From Cristatella mucedo (taxonomy: Eukaryota; Bryozoa; Phylactolaemata; Cristatellidae): a stretch of DNA of 64,000 nt. The position numbers and the translations under genes were made by a program. Shown here piece by piece: positions 37,279 to 47,634 of this stretch (positions within the stretch are counted from its first letter, which is position 1; each line of letters begins with the position of its first letter). Location of the stretch: contig WPIO01000074.1 in NCBI GenBank assembly GCA_009760855.2, positions 1,408,501 to 1,472,500 of the forward strand. Direction: 5' to 3'. The notes below the pieces were generated by a model. That model saw nothing but the letters and a program-made list of their open reading frames with translations. It was not told the origin of the DNA and searched no databases.

Positions 37279-37505
37279 TTTGTTCATATTGCAACATAAA
37301 TTCTAATTCATTTAAAAAAGAGAGACAAACTTAATTATATTCATTAGTCAAAAACACTTAAAAAAAGATGTTGCTCTACTTCATGTTTACACCACTGTTT
37401 AGATCATGAAGCTATTTGTGTTATTTCAAAGCTATTCCCAGTTGTTTAAGGAAAACGTAAAGCAACAAAGTTAAAAGAGTTAATAGTGCTAATAGTCCAT
37501 TTATA
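37279..37505 (+). pseudogene. Cys/His-rich remnant downstream of the zinc finger
   Basis: The frame directly after the previous stop begins CSYC. After two stops and a frame change, a Cys/His-dense run follows (RCCSTSC, LHHC, then AIC). It may be the rest of the same multi-finger protein, broken by frameshifts, or a second gene. The last 50 bases show nothing recognisable. Confidence 0.3.
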
Positions 37506-37509
37506 CTTT

Positions 37510-38377
37510 TCAGGAGGCTGCATAACTGACCAAGAGGTTTACCTTCAAATTTCCAAGATTGTCAATGAAGTAATAATCAGTTGTAAATCTAGTAAAATAA
37601 GCATAATACTTTAAATCAACACCACTTGGAGAAGTATGTCTAGCTCTTACATTGCCAGATACAACAGTTGTATCGCTATTAGGTCTTTGAAATACACAAT
37701 TAGATGCTCCAGCAAACATAACATCTAATATCATTATAGGTGGAGCTGTTTCATTTGTCCAAGAATAAGGTAATGATAGATTTAAATTGAATTCTTAGAA
37801 TTTAGATTCATTGAGATTGATATTACTTCTGTTATTTTTTAACTGTTTTATCAACATAACTGTTTGTTGCAACATCACTAGTATTAAAAGGATCCGCAAC
37901 ATTTGTCATGGAATTTCTACCCATCTTGATATTGGTTGTTGAAGAAAATGCTTTCAATAATACATCACGTTTCATTCCACCATACGTAACGAAATAATCA
38001 TCATTTAATACTACTGGATTTCCATTACCTGAATTCCAATTATTAGATGTTATTGCAGAACTATTCACGTTCAAATCTCACTCATTGTATCACCCGTTTT
38101 TTAAGATAATTTTTTATTTGACTAATATTAACACCATCAGTTGTATTTACTTCTGCTCCAAGATTAGTAATACATTTTCCAGCAAAATGGTGTTCCTAAT
38201 TAATGGTGCTCCTAAATTAACAACAAAGTTTGCATCAGCATATGATTTTGTTACAGCATCACTATCATTTATTGGATCAGCTAAATTAACAACTATATTT
38301 CCATTTGTATTAAAATCTGAAAGAAGATACCCAATACCTTTTGACACATAATCAGTTGAATTAAACTTTGCACTCAT
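37510..38377 (-). pseudogene. Fibre-like protein, copy 1 (minus strand)
   Basis: Two copies of the repeat seen in phage-type tail fibres and Polinton fibre proteins are visible: a block of the form NLADP-x-xSDAVTKSYAD near 38250 and another near 37870 (NVADP...DVATNSYVD). Such repeats normally build a trimeric stalk. The C-terminal about 100 residues (37510-37800) are beta-rich and could form the head. The start at 38377 is preceded directly by TATATAG. Two or three frameshifts break it. Role in attachment is inferred from the fold class and from three relatives at 47987-50965. Confidence 0.7.
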
Positions 38378-38408
38378 CTATATAACTATTAATCAATACT
38401 TTACTTAT

Positions 38409-39185
38409 TTATAATACTACTCTAACAGCTGGAACAATTCTTGAAAATCTAAATGGATCTTTTTCATTAATAACCTTTATTTCAGCTTTTTTGTATAATA
38501 TTTTATATCATAACTGAAACTTTCCTATTATTAAATCTACCATAATCACTTATTAAATTGAATTCAAAATCATACCATTTCTCATCTTTAAGAAGATACA
38601 TAAATAGGGGTTGTCGTATTGGCATATCGAAAATATAATCTGTCGGTATCCTTACTGTTCCAGCTGCTATATCATCCAAAGGTTTATCATCACAGTTAAG
38701 TCCCTGAACACAGATTTCAAATTCTAAATAAACACGTCTACTTAGTTTTAGTACATGTAACGCTAATAAACACTGAGCTAAGTATTGCTTTGGTACATAC
38801 TCTTCAACTATACTTCTTGACCATAAACAATTTATTTCAATCAGTGTATCTTCATCTATAATCCCGTCTGGAGAATAACGATAAACTCCATCGCTAGTAA
38901 AGCAATCGTTTGCGTTCTCAATCTTTCCATCTAGTTTCATTTCTAGAAATTTAGCAGCAATAGGTTCAAACACCTTTCCAAATAAAATTTGTGGAAATCT
39001 CATAGTGGAGTTGTTAGCAATATATTTTTTAGGTTTCTATTTGAAATTAATTCGATATCACAATCAATTTGTTAACCAAAAACCATATCATTACCTAGAA
39101 CAGAATGCACTTCGGCTCCACCAATGTTCAAACTCTTTGCTTTTTTCCACTCATCAGACCCTTGAATAAAATTTGCTTTTTGCAT
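38409..39185 (-). pseudogene. YqaJ/lambda-exonuclease-like nuclease, PD-(D/E)XK fold
   Basis: Viral recombinase-type exonuclease of about 255 residues. The N-terminus has QGSDEW followed by an IGGAEV block, as in YqaJ proteins. The middle has G-x-x-FEP and SPDGII followed by LIEINC, corresponding to the E, D and E-x-K catalytic elements, with Asn where Lys is expected. A QCLLALHVL helix follows. In phages and large DNA viruses such enzymes resect DNA ends for recombination or genome processing. One in-frame TAA near residue 40 and frameshifts near 39003 and 38510 break the frame. It lies between a fibre gene and the capsid gene on the same strand. Family assignment is good; it is not part of the usual Polinton core. 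Confidence 0.75.
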
Positions 39186-39209
39186 TATATTTAGACATTA
39201 AAATTGTAT

Positions 39210-41551
39210 TTAAAATTTATTTCCATCACAAGCAAACATTCCTTTACTACAAGTAAAGTTGGATCTATTTCCATTTGACGTTAGGTCAGCAGTATTCTCC
39301 CAAATAGTCAAATAGTGAAGTATAGTTGCTGTAGCAGGAATTGCAGCTTGACCAGCAACAGCACCAGCAGCAAGAGCAGCAGAAGGAATTAAAATATTAA
39401 ATTAAACTGCTACATCAAGTTTAGATGTTACTCTAAGTGGTTCATCATTGTATTGCAAGTCAATAACATGAATAGGATACAGAGATAGCCATTCAGGGAA
39501 TGTTACACCAACAGGTTCCGTTACTTCATTCAACCCAAGATATTGTTTTCTGAATATAGTAAAATCAAGATAAGATGCTGAGCATTTTCCGTCTCTTGGA
39601 TAATTACTTTTTGGAACAGTTGGATATTGTTTCGATCCATTAGCTAGTACAATAACACTTTTAACATCACAGTGATTGTATGTTACAGGATTGTCAGTAT
39701 ATGTCCCATATTTATCGTAATTTTGTGCAGCTACAATCAACCATCTATTTGTATCAATGTTATTTTGTACGGATTGAGTTCTAGAATATTTCATACCTTG
39801 GTTGAAATTAGTTAGAGCCATATTTTCATATCGTCTAACTCTGTAATTAAGTCTTAGTTTTATGGATCTCTCTAACTGGAAAGATCGGCAAGTGATTTAT
39901 GAATATTTTCCATAGGTACAACACATGGGACAACCAATCTCATTTTCGACATCCTCATTTTAAATGCATTCCAAGTACCATTTCCAGCAGCATTAGCAAC
40001 ACCTCTACTTTGAATTTCATTAGCATTACCAGAAGTTCCTGTCATAATAGCATCGAAATCATGTCCGCCAGCTCAAGTTAATTCAAGAGTAAATGGAACA
40101 TTATTAAGAATTGTATTCATGTCAACACAGAAACCAGAGAGTCTTGATAGTGGAAGTGATATACTGAACGTACCTACATTATTTGCAAGAACATTATATT
40201 AATAATAACAATAATGCACTTGATAAAGCGCCCTCAGAAAACTTAATCTCTCTCTAGGCGCTTTACATTTGCTGCAAAGAGAAATGCAATTGAATGGTGA
40301 GTAAAATCATGCTTGATAAACAAGCACAATGAATAACATGGTTAGTGGTGACATGCACAGGGTCAGCATGCAGATGTGTTTAGTGGCAGCATGCACAGTG
40401 TCAGCACGCATAAGCACATCACGGACGAATCATCGGGACCCACTAAATGCTCTCCTAAATAGGTGTGTTTTTAAATTCTTTTTAAATGTGGTCAGATCAG
40501 TGGATGTTTTGACGCAGGTCGGGAGAGAGTTACAGGCTTTGGGAGCATACGAACTAAATGCACGGTCTCCAAAGGATTTAAGGTTTGTACGGGGTATTTG
40601 TAGACTTTTGGATTCCGAAAAGCAGGTGGTACGATGCTTGGCCTGATGGGGGAGTATATCTGAGAGATAGGCTGAAGCCAAAGAAGGAAGTGACCTAAAA
40701 GTGAGCGACGAAACCTTGAAGTCAATCCGTTGCTTGACTGGTAGTGAGTGCAGGTCGGCGAGAAGTTGAGTAATGTGGCAACTGCGACGCTCACGACAGA
40801 CAAGCCTAGCTACAGAGTTTTGCACCAGCTGCAATCGCCTGATTGCACACGCCGGTAGGCCAGCGAGCAGTGAGTTGCAGAAGTCGAGACGGGATGTCAT
40901 GAATGCACGGACCAACTTGGACGTGGTATCCTTATCTAAACAAGCCCGAATTTTGGCAACATTAGAAAAACCTCTTCTATAAAGAAAACCATTATTTGAA
41001 GAAGGCAAGATGCAACAGCAGGACTAGTATAAGGATAACTAGCAGGATTAACAGCATTAGCACTAATATTAAAAGACATGTCATCAATTCCATTTGCAGC
41101 TTCATCTTTTTTTTCATCCTGTTGCTGGTCCTCCAGTTATATTGTAATCATTTGGATAACAAAGTAAACCCATAAGTGTTGAAACAGCTCCAGGACCTTG
41201 TTGAAGTGTAACACTTTCTATTTCTTCAGTACCAAGTCTGACTCTCATATTACTGAACATCCAAGCACCTGCATTGTTGACAAGACCAGCAGCAAGATTT
41301 CTGTTAGGAGCACCAAATGCACCAGCAGTTTGAACCTGTAATTGACCCTCAAATAAAAGATAAGCATCAGAAAGAACATAACACGCTTGTTGTTCACAAG
41401 GAACAGTGAATTTTACTAGTTTATTCGCAATGCTATCAGTTCCAATACCATTAGTTTGATAAAATTCTCTAAATTGATTGTCTTTAATACTGTAATTAGG
41501 AAAACTATAATCACTTAATTCTAATAGAGTATCAATAAGAGAACTTGCCAT
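39210..41551 (-). pseudogene. Major capsid protein (double jelly-roll), split by a LINE
   Basis: Hexon-like Polinton capsid protein. The N-terminus (41551-41114) starts MASSL and has the charged first-jelly-roll region with an MRVRLG-type strand. The middle (about 41040-40965) reaches the conserved GFLYRR block, where a LINE has inserted (40197-40957). Coding resumes at 40196 with a SLPLSRLSGFCVD block. The C-terminal part (39821-39402) has the FPEWLSLYPIHVIDLQYNDEPLR block near the end, typical of these proteins. Beyond a premature TAA the frame stays open to 39210. Other lesions: a TGA near 40074, a TAG and TAA near 39860, and at least two frameshifts. TATATAG stands seven bases before the ATG. 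Confidence 0.92.
40197..40957 (-). mobile_element. 5'-truncated LINE A inserted in the capsid gene
   Basis: Carries the C-terminal part of the LINE reverse-transcriptase ORF, the 3' UTR, the GC-rich stem-loop tail and an (ATT)-type terminus, all on the minus strand. The 7-bp AACATTA flanks it on both sides (40190-40196 and 40958-40964). Its composition is host-like, in contrast to the capsid gene around it. Confidence 0.9.
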
Positions 41552-41558
41552 TTCTTCT

Positions 41559-41565
41559 CTATATA
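41559..41565 (-). promoter_or_regulatory. TATATAG box before the capsid gene
   Basis: TATATAG then AGAAGAA then ATG. The same box stands within about 10 bases of the start of several other genes of the element: 46241, 52099, 52410, 52659 and 38377 exactly, with variants before 52980, 48864, 35814 and 43562. Confidence 0.5.
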
Positions 41566-41577
41566 AAAAAAACTAAA

Positions 41578-42031
41578 AATTAATTTCTAGTTTGAATATT
41601 TAAACCAGCTCTAATTGCTGTCCTCATACGTCCACCATAACCATCAGATTTAGTTCTTTGAACTGGTACAACAGCTTTCTTTTTTATACCTTTTTCAATT
41701 TCTGTATACGCTTTCGGATCATTTTACTTTTAGAGTCTCTGAATAGTCATCTACTTCAGCTTCTTTTATCTTCTTCAAGTCTATCATCCATATCTCTTCG
41801 TTTGTTAGCGTATTCCTGATCTTTCTTTTCTTTCTTTGTTTGTAGTTCAGTCAGCTTTCTTGCTTGATGCTTTTCAATTCCTCTGTTAGCAATATTTAAA
41901 CTAAGACCTATTAATCCCGTTACTACAGGTACTACTTTACCAACACCCTCAATTACTTTATCTAGTAAACCAGATCCATGATATTTACCTCCATGTATTC
42001 TACCATGACCAACTCTCGCATAGCTACCCAT
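41578..42031 (-). pseudogene. Gly-rich basic virion protein, pVI/pX-like
   Basis: About 145 residues. The N-terminus is Gly/His-rich (GRIHGGKYHGSG), followed by a hydrophobic amphipathic segment of about 30 residues, then a very charged Lys/Glu coiled stretch. After two frameshifts the C-terminus is basic and ends with a GGRMRTAIRAG block. A Gly-rich start plus an amphipathic helix directly beside the capsid gene fits the small membrane-active or core virion proteins of Polintons and adenoviruses. Similarity is by pattern only. Confidence 0.55.
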
Positions 42032-42034
42032 ATA

Positions 42035-42917
42035 TTACTTTGCATTGTCTATCGTTGCAACTACATCAGTAATGATATTTACAGGATTGCCATTTTGATC
42101 ACTAAGACTTATTTTAAAGGCAATTATTGAATCCATATTACCACGTGTTGGTAAATACAATATATTTGGAATATGTAGATCAATCTTATCTCCAGGATAA
42201 TTATCATCAATTTCAATAATATATAAAGATGAAGATTCCCCTAAATATCCTTTTCTTCTTTCTATATAGTTCTTAAATAGATCAACTAAATCACAATCTA
42301 AGCTAATCCATATTATTCCTTTATTATATGGTAATACCCCTGTATTCCATGCTTTATAGATACCAGAGAAATACATAGCTTCTGCTATCGCTTCATAAGG
42401 AGTTCCTATAACATCTTTATCATTAATTGTCCCTTGTTGATTTGCATTAAAACCTAATGTATCTCCAATTGTTTGTTTGACATCAGCAGCATGACGTCCA
42501 AGCAGAACAATAAAATTATCAGTTACTTGCATAATTATTTTATCGTCAGTATCAACATTAAATTGTGTTCCTGGAGATATCTTTGCAACATTAGACTTTG
42601 GAACTTTCTAGACCTAGCAAGTTAATCAACAGCAGCTCTAATAGAACTTACAACTCCTTTATTTCCAGCAGCAAGTTCGCGCAACCATAAATCTATCTTC
42701 GATTATAAACTTCTTTTTCACTACTTGCAATTAATGGAATTACTTCTATTCCTTGACCTGTTGCTTCTGGTTTAAACTTTGATCCAAGATAGTTCACAAG
42801 CCTATCTTCTACTTTTGTTCTTTTCGATTTAGAATGTAATTATGTCCAGATATTGAAATAAGATCCTTCAAATAATTCTTTATTACTTTCATTAAGATTA
42901 TTTAGAGTTTCTCTCAT
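42035..42917 (-). pseudogene. Penton-like minor capsid protein
   Basis: About 290 residues, single-jelly-roll candidate between capsid and ATPase genes, the usual place for the Polinton minor capsid (penton) protein. The N-terminal third (42917-42620) is helical. The second part has the PGTQFNVDTDDKI strand block and an intact open frame from 42532 to 42035 containing beta-rich segments such as IIWISLDCDLV and LYLPTRGNMDSI. A TAA near residue 18, a TAG, another TAA and frameshifts break the first half. Assignment rests on position plus strand pattern; a sequence search would settle it. Confidence 0.7.
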
Positions 42918-42929
42918 TTTTTAATTGTT

Positions 42930-43049
42930 TTAACTTTTAAAAGTTAATGAATAACTTATTTTTTTAGTTTGTGCTGAAGGTGGTTCAATTGATAGAGTAA
43001 TTGCAAGAGGTTCAATTTCTTGTACTTTTGCATTTTTCTTAGGTCTCAT
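42930..43049 (-). CDS. Short 39-aa basic peptide gene
   Basis: A tiny intact frame starting MRPKKN, with a polar Glu/Pro-rich middle and a Lys/Ser C-terminus, between the penton-like and coiled-coil genes. Too short to classify. It may instead be the separated end of the coiled-coil gene upstream. Confidence 0.3.
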   Translation of the reverse strand: MRPKKNAKVQEIEPLAITLSIEPPSAQTKKISYSLTFKS

Positions 43050-43064
43050 ACCAGTTAAAGAATT

Positions 43065-43562
43065 AAAAATTTAGATGATCTGCAACTGCTTTCTGAAGTT
43101 CATCAATAGTACTTCTTACTTCTGGATTAGCTGCACGTGTCTTTGCTTGATTTACAATAATTATGACTTTTTTATATTTTTCTTCTGCTATTGCAGCAAA
43201 TCCTTTTTTTACAACACTAAAGATATCTGTTGCTACTTTTTGATTAAATGCTTTTTCATTTGTTCAGTTTTTTCCCATTTTAATTGCAAGTTTAGGCCTA
43301 ACTTCTTTTAGTTTATCAATAACAAGATTACCTGAATTATCAGTTGATTTCTCTAATGCAAGTTTATTCAATTCATGTTCTACTCTATCTCTTGCAATCA
43401 TTTCTGCTTCAATTCTTTTATCTCTTGACTATTATCAAGAATAGTAGCAACACGTAACTCTTCTAAGTTTATTTTGTAGGTCAGTTTCTTCCTGACCACT
43501 TCCTTTATAAGGTTTATTTGAACTTGTGTAAATCTTTCCATTAATAATTTCCTATGTACAAT
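43065..43562 (-). pseudogene. Coiled-coil protein of unknown function
   Basis: About 165 residues, frameshifted at least three times. The N-terminus is polar (SSNKPYKGSGQEE). The rest is Lys/Glu/Leu-rich and predicted helical throughout, ending in VADHLNF and a TAA. The expected start codon appears as ATT directly after ACATAGGAA, which resembles the promoter-plus-start pattern of other genes here with ATG mutated. It follows the ATPase gene within a few bases. It could be a scaffold or minor virion protein; no family recognised. Confidence 0.45.
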
Positions 43563-44226
43563 TAAAAATAGTTATTAATTGTTTTCCTATACTATCAACA
43601 GGCCAAAATCTTCCTTCTGTTTCTGTTTTAGTTAAGTCAATAACACAATATCCAAATATATTTCTAGTACAAGAGTTTACCCATTCTTGGAACTGTCTCT
43701 TATCTATATCACCAACATACGAGTCACGAATATATTCTTTATCAGTACTATTTTGTTTAAAGATTATAATCATGTTTATATTGTTTCTTATTTCTCTTCT
43801 AGGAATATTAGTAAACTCTTGAGCAAGATAAAATATGTTCAATCCTTTATGTCTACCACGAGTAAAATAATCTAAGATCTTAGATTGATCTTCTGTCATC
43901 AAATCATCTAGTACAACAATATTCTCACAATTCTTTTAAGAATCAACTTCAGGTATAGAATCAATTCCATTAACCCAAACAAAAGCAGAATTATCTTTAG
44001 TCATTGACATAGGGCCACGATATAACTTTTGATCTAAACTCGAAGCAATAATTGTACAAGTATCATAGTTCAACATACCATAAAATATCCAACTTATTAC
44101 TAACTGTAATTTGCCTGTTCCACTTTGTCCAAGTACTAATGCTCTAATAGGTACTTTAGAAAGTGGTTCTTTATGTCCAGTATCAACATCCTGTCCAAAA
44201 TTAAAAGCTCTAACTCTTAACGACAT
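43552..44226 (-). pseudogene. Genome-packaging ATPase (FtsK/HerA type)
   Basis: P-loop ATPase that would pump DNA into capsids. Walker A reads GQSGTGKL near 44115 (residue about 37), with Leu where Ser/Thr is usual. Walker B reads IVVLDDL near 43915. A YLAQEF segment follows (around residue 137) and probably includes the sensor region. The frame is continuous over the whole length except one in-frame TAA just before Walker B, so it is among the best preserved genes. At about 225 residues it has the usual length of Polinton ATPases. It is divergent from the zinc-ribbon gene, with about 20 bp between the two start codons. Confidence 0.9.
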
Positions 44227-44246
44227 TTTTCTACAATATAACAGAT

Positions 44247-44475
44247 ATGGAAATTTATTGTGTTAATTGTAAAAAAAACTGATACAATTCATGAAGAATA
44301 TGTTGAAGTAGATAGTACAAAAGAAATTAGAGGAATGTTAAAAGGTATTAGTACTATTTGTGGAAGTAAATAGTCAAAGTTTGTTAAACTAAGAAGTACT
44401 CCAGCTGCAGTTGGTGAAGGAGTTCTATCACATGGTAGAAGACTTGGAACAGGTGTAAGAGATAAACAAAAATAA
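44247..44475 (+). pseudogene. DUF5679-like zinc-ribbon protein
   Basis: About 75 residues. It opens MEIYCVNCKK, followed by a charged strand and a GISTICGSK block, the layout of the DUF5679 small zinc ribbon common in large DNA viruses and Polintons (CxxC ... CxxCGS). The third metal-binding Cys is Ser here. A one-base change in an A-run shifts the frame after residue 10, and a TAG follows the CGSK block. The basic tail ends at TAA 44475. Role unknown; nucleic-acid binding is assumed for the family. Confidence 0.6.
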
Positions 44476-44928
44476 TAGCTGAATTAAAAAAGACTATTGC
44501 CAAACTAAAAAAAATTAAATCAACACCGCTAACAGATACAGAAATAAATAACTATGTAAAAGAATTAGATATACAAAACCAGAGGTGTCTTTGCAAGACA
44601 TGAACCAACAAAACCACTAGAAAATGAACGTCTTATTTGTGATACAGGAGAATCAGATATTGCATCAATGTATCAATGGGTGGCATTGGAAATAGTAGGC
44701 AAGCAATGTGTTTACTTTGATTCATTTGAAACTCCACCAGTGCCAGAAGTAATACATTATTTTAATGCTATACCAAGCTTTCAGACATGAATGCTGCAAG
44801 AATACGATCAAACAGATTGTGGAAGAAGATGCTTAATCTTTCTAGAACTAATGCAAGAAACAGATTTTGGAATGACAAATGCAATAATTAATTTAATTTT
44901 CTTTTCCTTGTATGGAAATGGATAATAA
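44476..44928 (+). pseudogene. Adenain-like maturation cysteine protease (C5 family)
   Basis: Virion-maturation protease related to adenovirus adenain. Readable blocks in order are GVFARHEP (about 44592), QWVALE (about 44676), YFDSF (about 44713) and DCGRRCLIF (about 44815). In the family these are the substrate-side block, the HWV catalytic His, the FDS segment and the catalytic Cys. The His codon is replaced by a Gln codon, so this copy would be inactive even without its TGA at 44789 and upstream frameshift. The expected start appears as ATA next to the previous stop. It overlaps the next gene by about 17 bases. Confidence 0.75.
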
Positions 44929-45401
44929 AAAATGTGTTGTACTTAAAAGATCTTCTGTTGTCATCCCCAAAGGAAAACATTCTCGCGTTCACATTGAAGA
45001 GAAAAATACTAAAGATTCTAAACCTTACTTCAATGCATGGATTTATATCTCTGAAGATATAAAACCAGCTCTAGAAGATTTTGTTAATAGAGCAAGTATG
45101 AAACTTGAATACAGTGGATATAATTTGTCTCAACATTCAACTATTGGAGTAAGAATTGGTTTTGGTAGTAAACCCAGTATATTCTTTGATCAAAAGAACA
45201 AACAAATAAAACTCAGTAGCATTGCTGATGTAATTCAAAAACTTGGTAATGACTTTGCTGTTACTGGAATACTTGATGGTAGTTAACATAACTAAAGGCA
45301 CTTATAATTCTGAAGAAAGACTTAATATTAGATTGAAACTAGATCGAGTTAAAGTTTATAACGTTGTTAAAAGAAGTGAATTCAAACCTGCTGAGTATTA
45401 G
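44912..45401 (+). pseudogene. Unknown conserved-looking beta-rich protein
   Basis: An intact frame of 124 codons to 45286, then after a frameshift 38 further codons ending at TAG 45401. The N-terminus is basic (SSVVIPKGKHSRVHIEE) and the rest mixes strands with one helix, ending RVKVYNVVKRSEF. The density of basic residues and the small size would fit a nucleic-acid-binding protein, but no motif proves it. It follows the protease with a short overlap, so the two probably share a transcript. I do not recognise the family. Confidence 0.5.
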
Positions 45402-45483
45402 ATATATAAAAAAATAATAAACATAAAAATACATAAAACAATAAAAACAAAACAAAATAAAATTTAGTTATTTTTTTATATCT

Positions 45484-46241
45484 TTATCTAGTGATATCTA
45501 ACATTCTATCAACAATGCCACGGGCGTAATTCTTAAACTTATTTAGACTTGCAGGATTACTTACTTTATCTTTTAGAAAGTCAGTTGCAAATGAATCATT
45601 CAACATACCACCAATGCCTAATCCTAACTTGGCTTTCGCTGCCATAACTGCTGCCACGATTTTTGCATCTTCACGTACGTATGAAGGCTGACGCGGATCA
45701 AGAGCAATCTGAGCAGCACTCTCTGCAAGTACCAGATCAGTTAATTTCGTATCTTTGTTCTTCTAGGTTCTGACATAGAACTTGTCTCAGTATATGTATG
45801 ATCATGAATTAGTCCACCAGCATCCAAATCATTGACACCGATATAGCCCTCTTCCATTCTTTGAGTAAATTTTGTACCAGGTCCAAAATAACTATATATA
45901 TTAATTTTATTAAAATTTCCATTTGGAAAAAATTCAGATTTTACTCCTGATGATAGTTTTAAATGAGAGTCTCTTCCACCAGATATCTTATTAATTAATT
46001 CAACAATTCCAGAACCAACTTTTCTATTTGCTTTTAGTTGTGTAATACTAAGATTCAATAGCAATCCAATATTTTTTACTTTACTCTTTTCTATTTTATT
46101 TATTTGAGTTTGTGTAACAAGTATTGGAACAGTTCCTGTTAGATCAGAATGCTTTAGTCTGATTGAAATTGGTTCAGTTGATTTGTGTATTTGCTTTACT
46201 TGGTGTTCAGATAAAGCAAGTTTGAATTCATGGTATTCCAT
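45484..46241 (-). pseudogene. PLA2-like virion protein
   Basis: About 250 residues. The N-terminal half has repeated ALSEHQVKQI and VTQTQINKI units, each pairing a helix with short strands, as in Polinton and adintovirus virion proteins. Then comes YFGPGTKF (about 45880) and LIHDHTYTE (about 45800), matching the calcium loop and the His-Asp catalytic pair of the parvovirus-type phospholipase A2 domain. The C-terminal segment after one frameshift near 45760 is helical and ends ITR plus TAA. Such domains help particles cross membranes in parvoviruses; a similar role here is inferred. CTATATAG sits two bases before the ATG. Confidence 0.75.
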
Positions 46242-46243
46242 TT

Positions 46244-46250
46244 CTATATA
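46244..46250 (-). promoter_or_regulatory. TATATAG box before the PLA2-like gene
   Basis: The palindrome CTATATAG, two bases before the ATG at 46241. Confidence 0.5.
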
Positions 46251-46289
46251 GAATAAATTATTTTAAATACTTAAAAGATACTGTATACG

Positions 46290-46868
46290 ATAGATAAAAA
46301 TTTTACTACTAGAGTTGATGAGACTACTGTTTTGCGAGATAGAGTTAATGAATTATTAGCATATAATCCTTATAACGGCAAGTTTACTTGGAAACTCGAT
46401 AGAGGTGGAAGTGCAAGAGCTGGAAGTGACGCTGGATCAATATATAACAGCGGATATATAATTATTAGTATTGATAGAAAATTATATGTGGCACGTCATA
46501 TTGCTTGGCTCCTTTGTAAAAATGAAATGTCAAATTTTCAATTTGATCACTTTTAATAGAATTAAAAGTGATAGCAGAACTTCTTACCAAAGAATTGCTA
46601 CTAATGCAGAAAATTCTAGAAATAAGGAAAAATGAAAAAATAACATTTCAAATTGTATTGGAGTTTGTTGGCATAAAAGAGAAAGAAATGGCAATCTCAG
46701 TAGATGGAGATAAAAAACATATCGGTTATTTTCGACAATCGGTGTTACTTTGCAGCTGAAGCGAGAGACATGATGGCGAGATCCAATTACATCTTGCTTT
46801 TGCGAGACTAAACTTTGATTATTGTTTAAATGAAGATAATAAAATAGTTAGATATGCTGACTTCTAGT
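46290..46868 (+). pseudogene. HNH homing-type endonuclease, frameshifted
   Basis: The N-terminal 75 codons carry the phage HNH signature: LLAYNPYNGKFTWK, then GYIIISIDRKLYVARHIAWL and a FDHF block where FDHI-N is usual. After stops and frame changes one reads a NRI block, a RIATNAENSRNK block (the usual NLR...N..N region), then a KRE...AISVDGDKKHIGYF segment and a final AAEARDM block. This order matches HNH endonucleases with a C-terminal AP2-like DNA-binding part. It lies alone on the plus strand between two minus genes, as a homing insert might. At least four frameshifts make it inactive. Confidence 0.75.
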
Positions 46869-46891
46869 TTTTGCAACTTCTTTTTCAATCA

Positions 46892-47624
46892 TCTCTTAAT
46901 TGTATCATCCCATTATATATTTGTTCCTGTGTTTCTCCTTGTGCAAATAGATTAGCTAGCAACATTGCACTCTCCGTTTTATAATCGCATATTGTTTTGC
47001 CGCCTATTGTACTACTCTCTACTTTCTTAATGCGTATCTTTAAATCTTTTGAGTAACTAATACCTCATTTTTCTACTAAATCTCTTCCTTGATTCAAATA
47101 CTCAAATCGATGTTTTACCTCCAAATTTTGTACTTTTTCACTGAAATTGATATCAACACTTTTCTCCAACAGTTCCACCATGTTTCTCAAGTCCACAATT
47201 GCATTCTTTAACCTTTTGCTCTGAAGTGATAAAACACTCATTCTTTCCTCACGGGTGTTCATTTTAGGTGCTTTAGCAGTATACATCGTGGTATCTATTA
47301 TTTTCTTTATTAGAGATGCAAGAGTAACAGCTATTGAAACTCCAAGACCAACTGTACCAACAACAGATGCTATAGAAGCTATTATTGCAGGAATAGCCAG
47401 CAATATTCCACCAGATCTCGATTCTAAGAAATTCTTTTTCCAAGCGACTGGATCAAGTTGAGTTGCATCCCAAGAAACCTCTTCCCTAAATGTTTCAGAT
47501 TGAAATGTACTTAGATTTAAATACCAATCACTGTTTGCTTTTTCTGCTTCAAGAAGTATTTCATTGATATAAATACCTCATTCTAAACTTGCTATCATTT
47601 TTGAGAGTCCTTTTTTATCTGCCA
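46892..47624 (-). pseudogene. Unknown protein with one membrane helix pair
   Basis: One continuous frame of about 244 codons broken only by two TGA codons (near 47580 and 47065). The N-terminus is polar. In the middle a strongly hydrophobic stretch of about 35 residues (AIPAIIASIASVVGTVGLGVSIAVTL region, about 47400-47300) could form one or two membrane helices. A long charged coiled-coil region and a mixed C-terminal domain follow. It resembles no family I know. The conserved frame suggests recent loss. Confidence 0.5.
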
Positions 47625-47634
47625 TTGTCTTTCA

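Noticed and set aside
46892-47624. TGA read as an amino acid (altered genetic code)
   Set aside because: Other genes of the element are also broken by TAA, TAG and frameshifts, so decay explains the TGA codons better.
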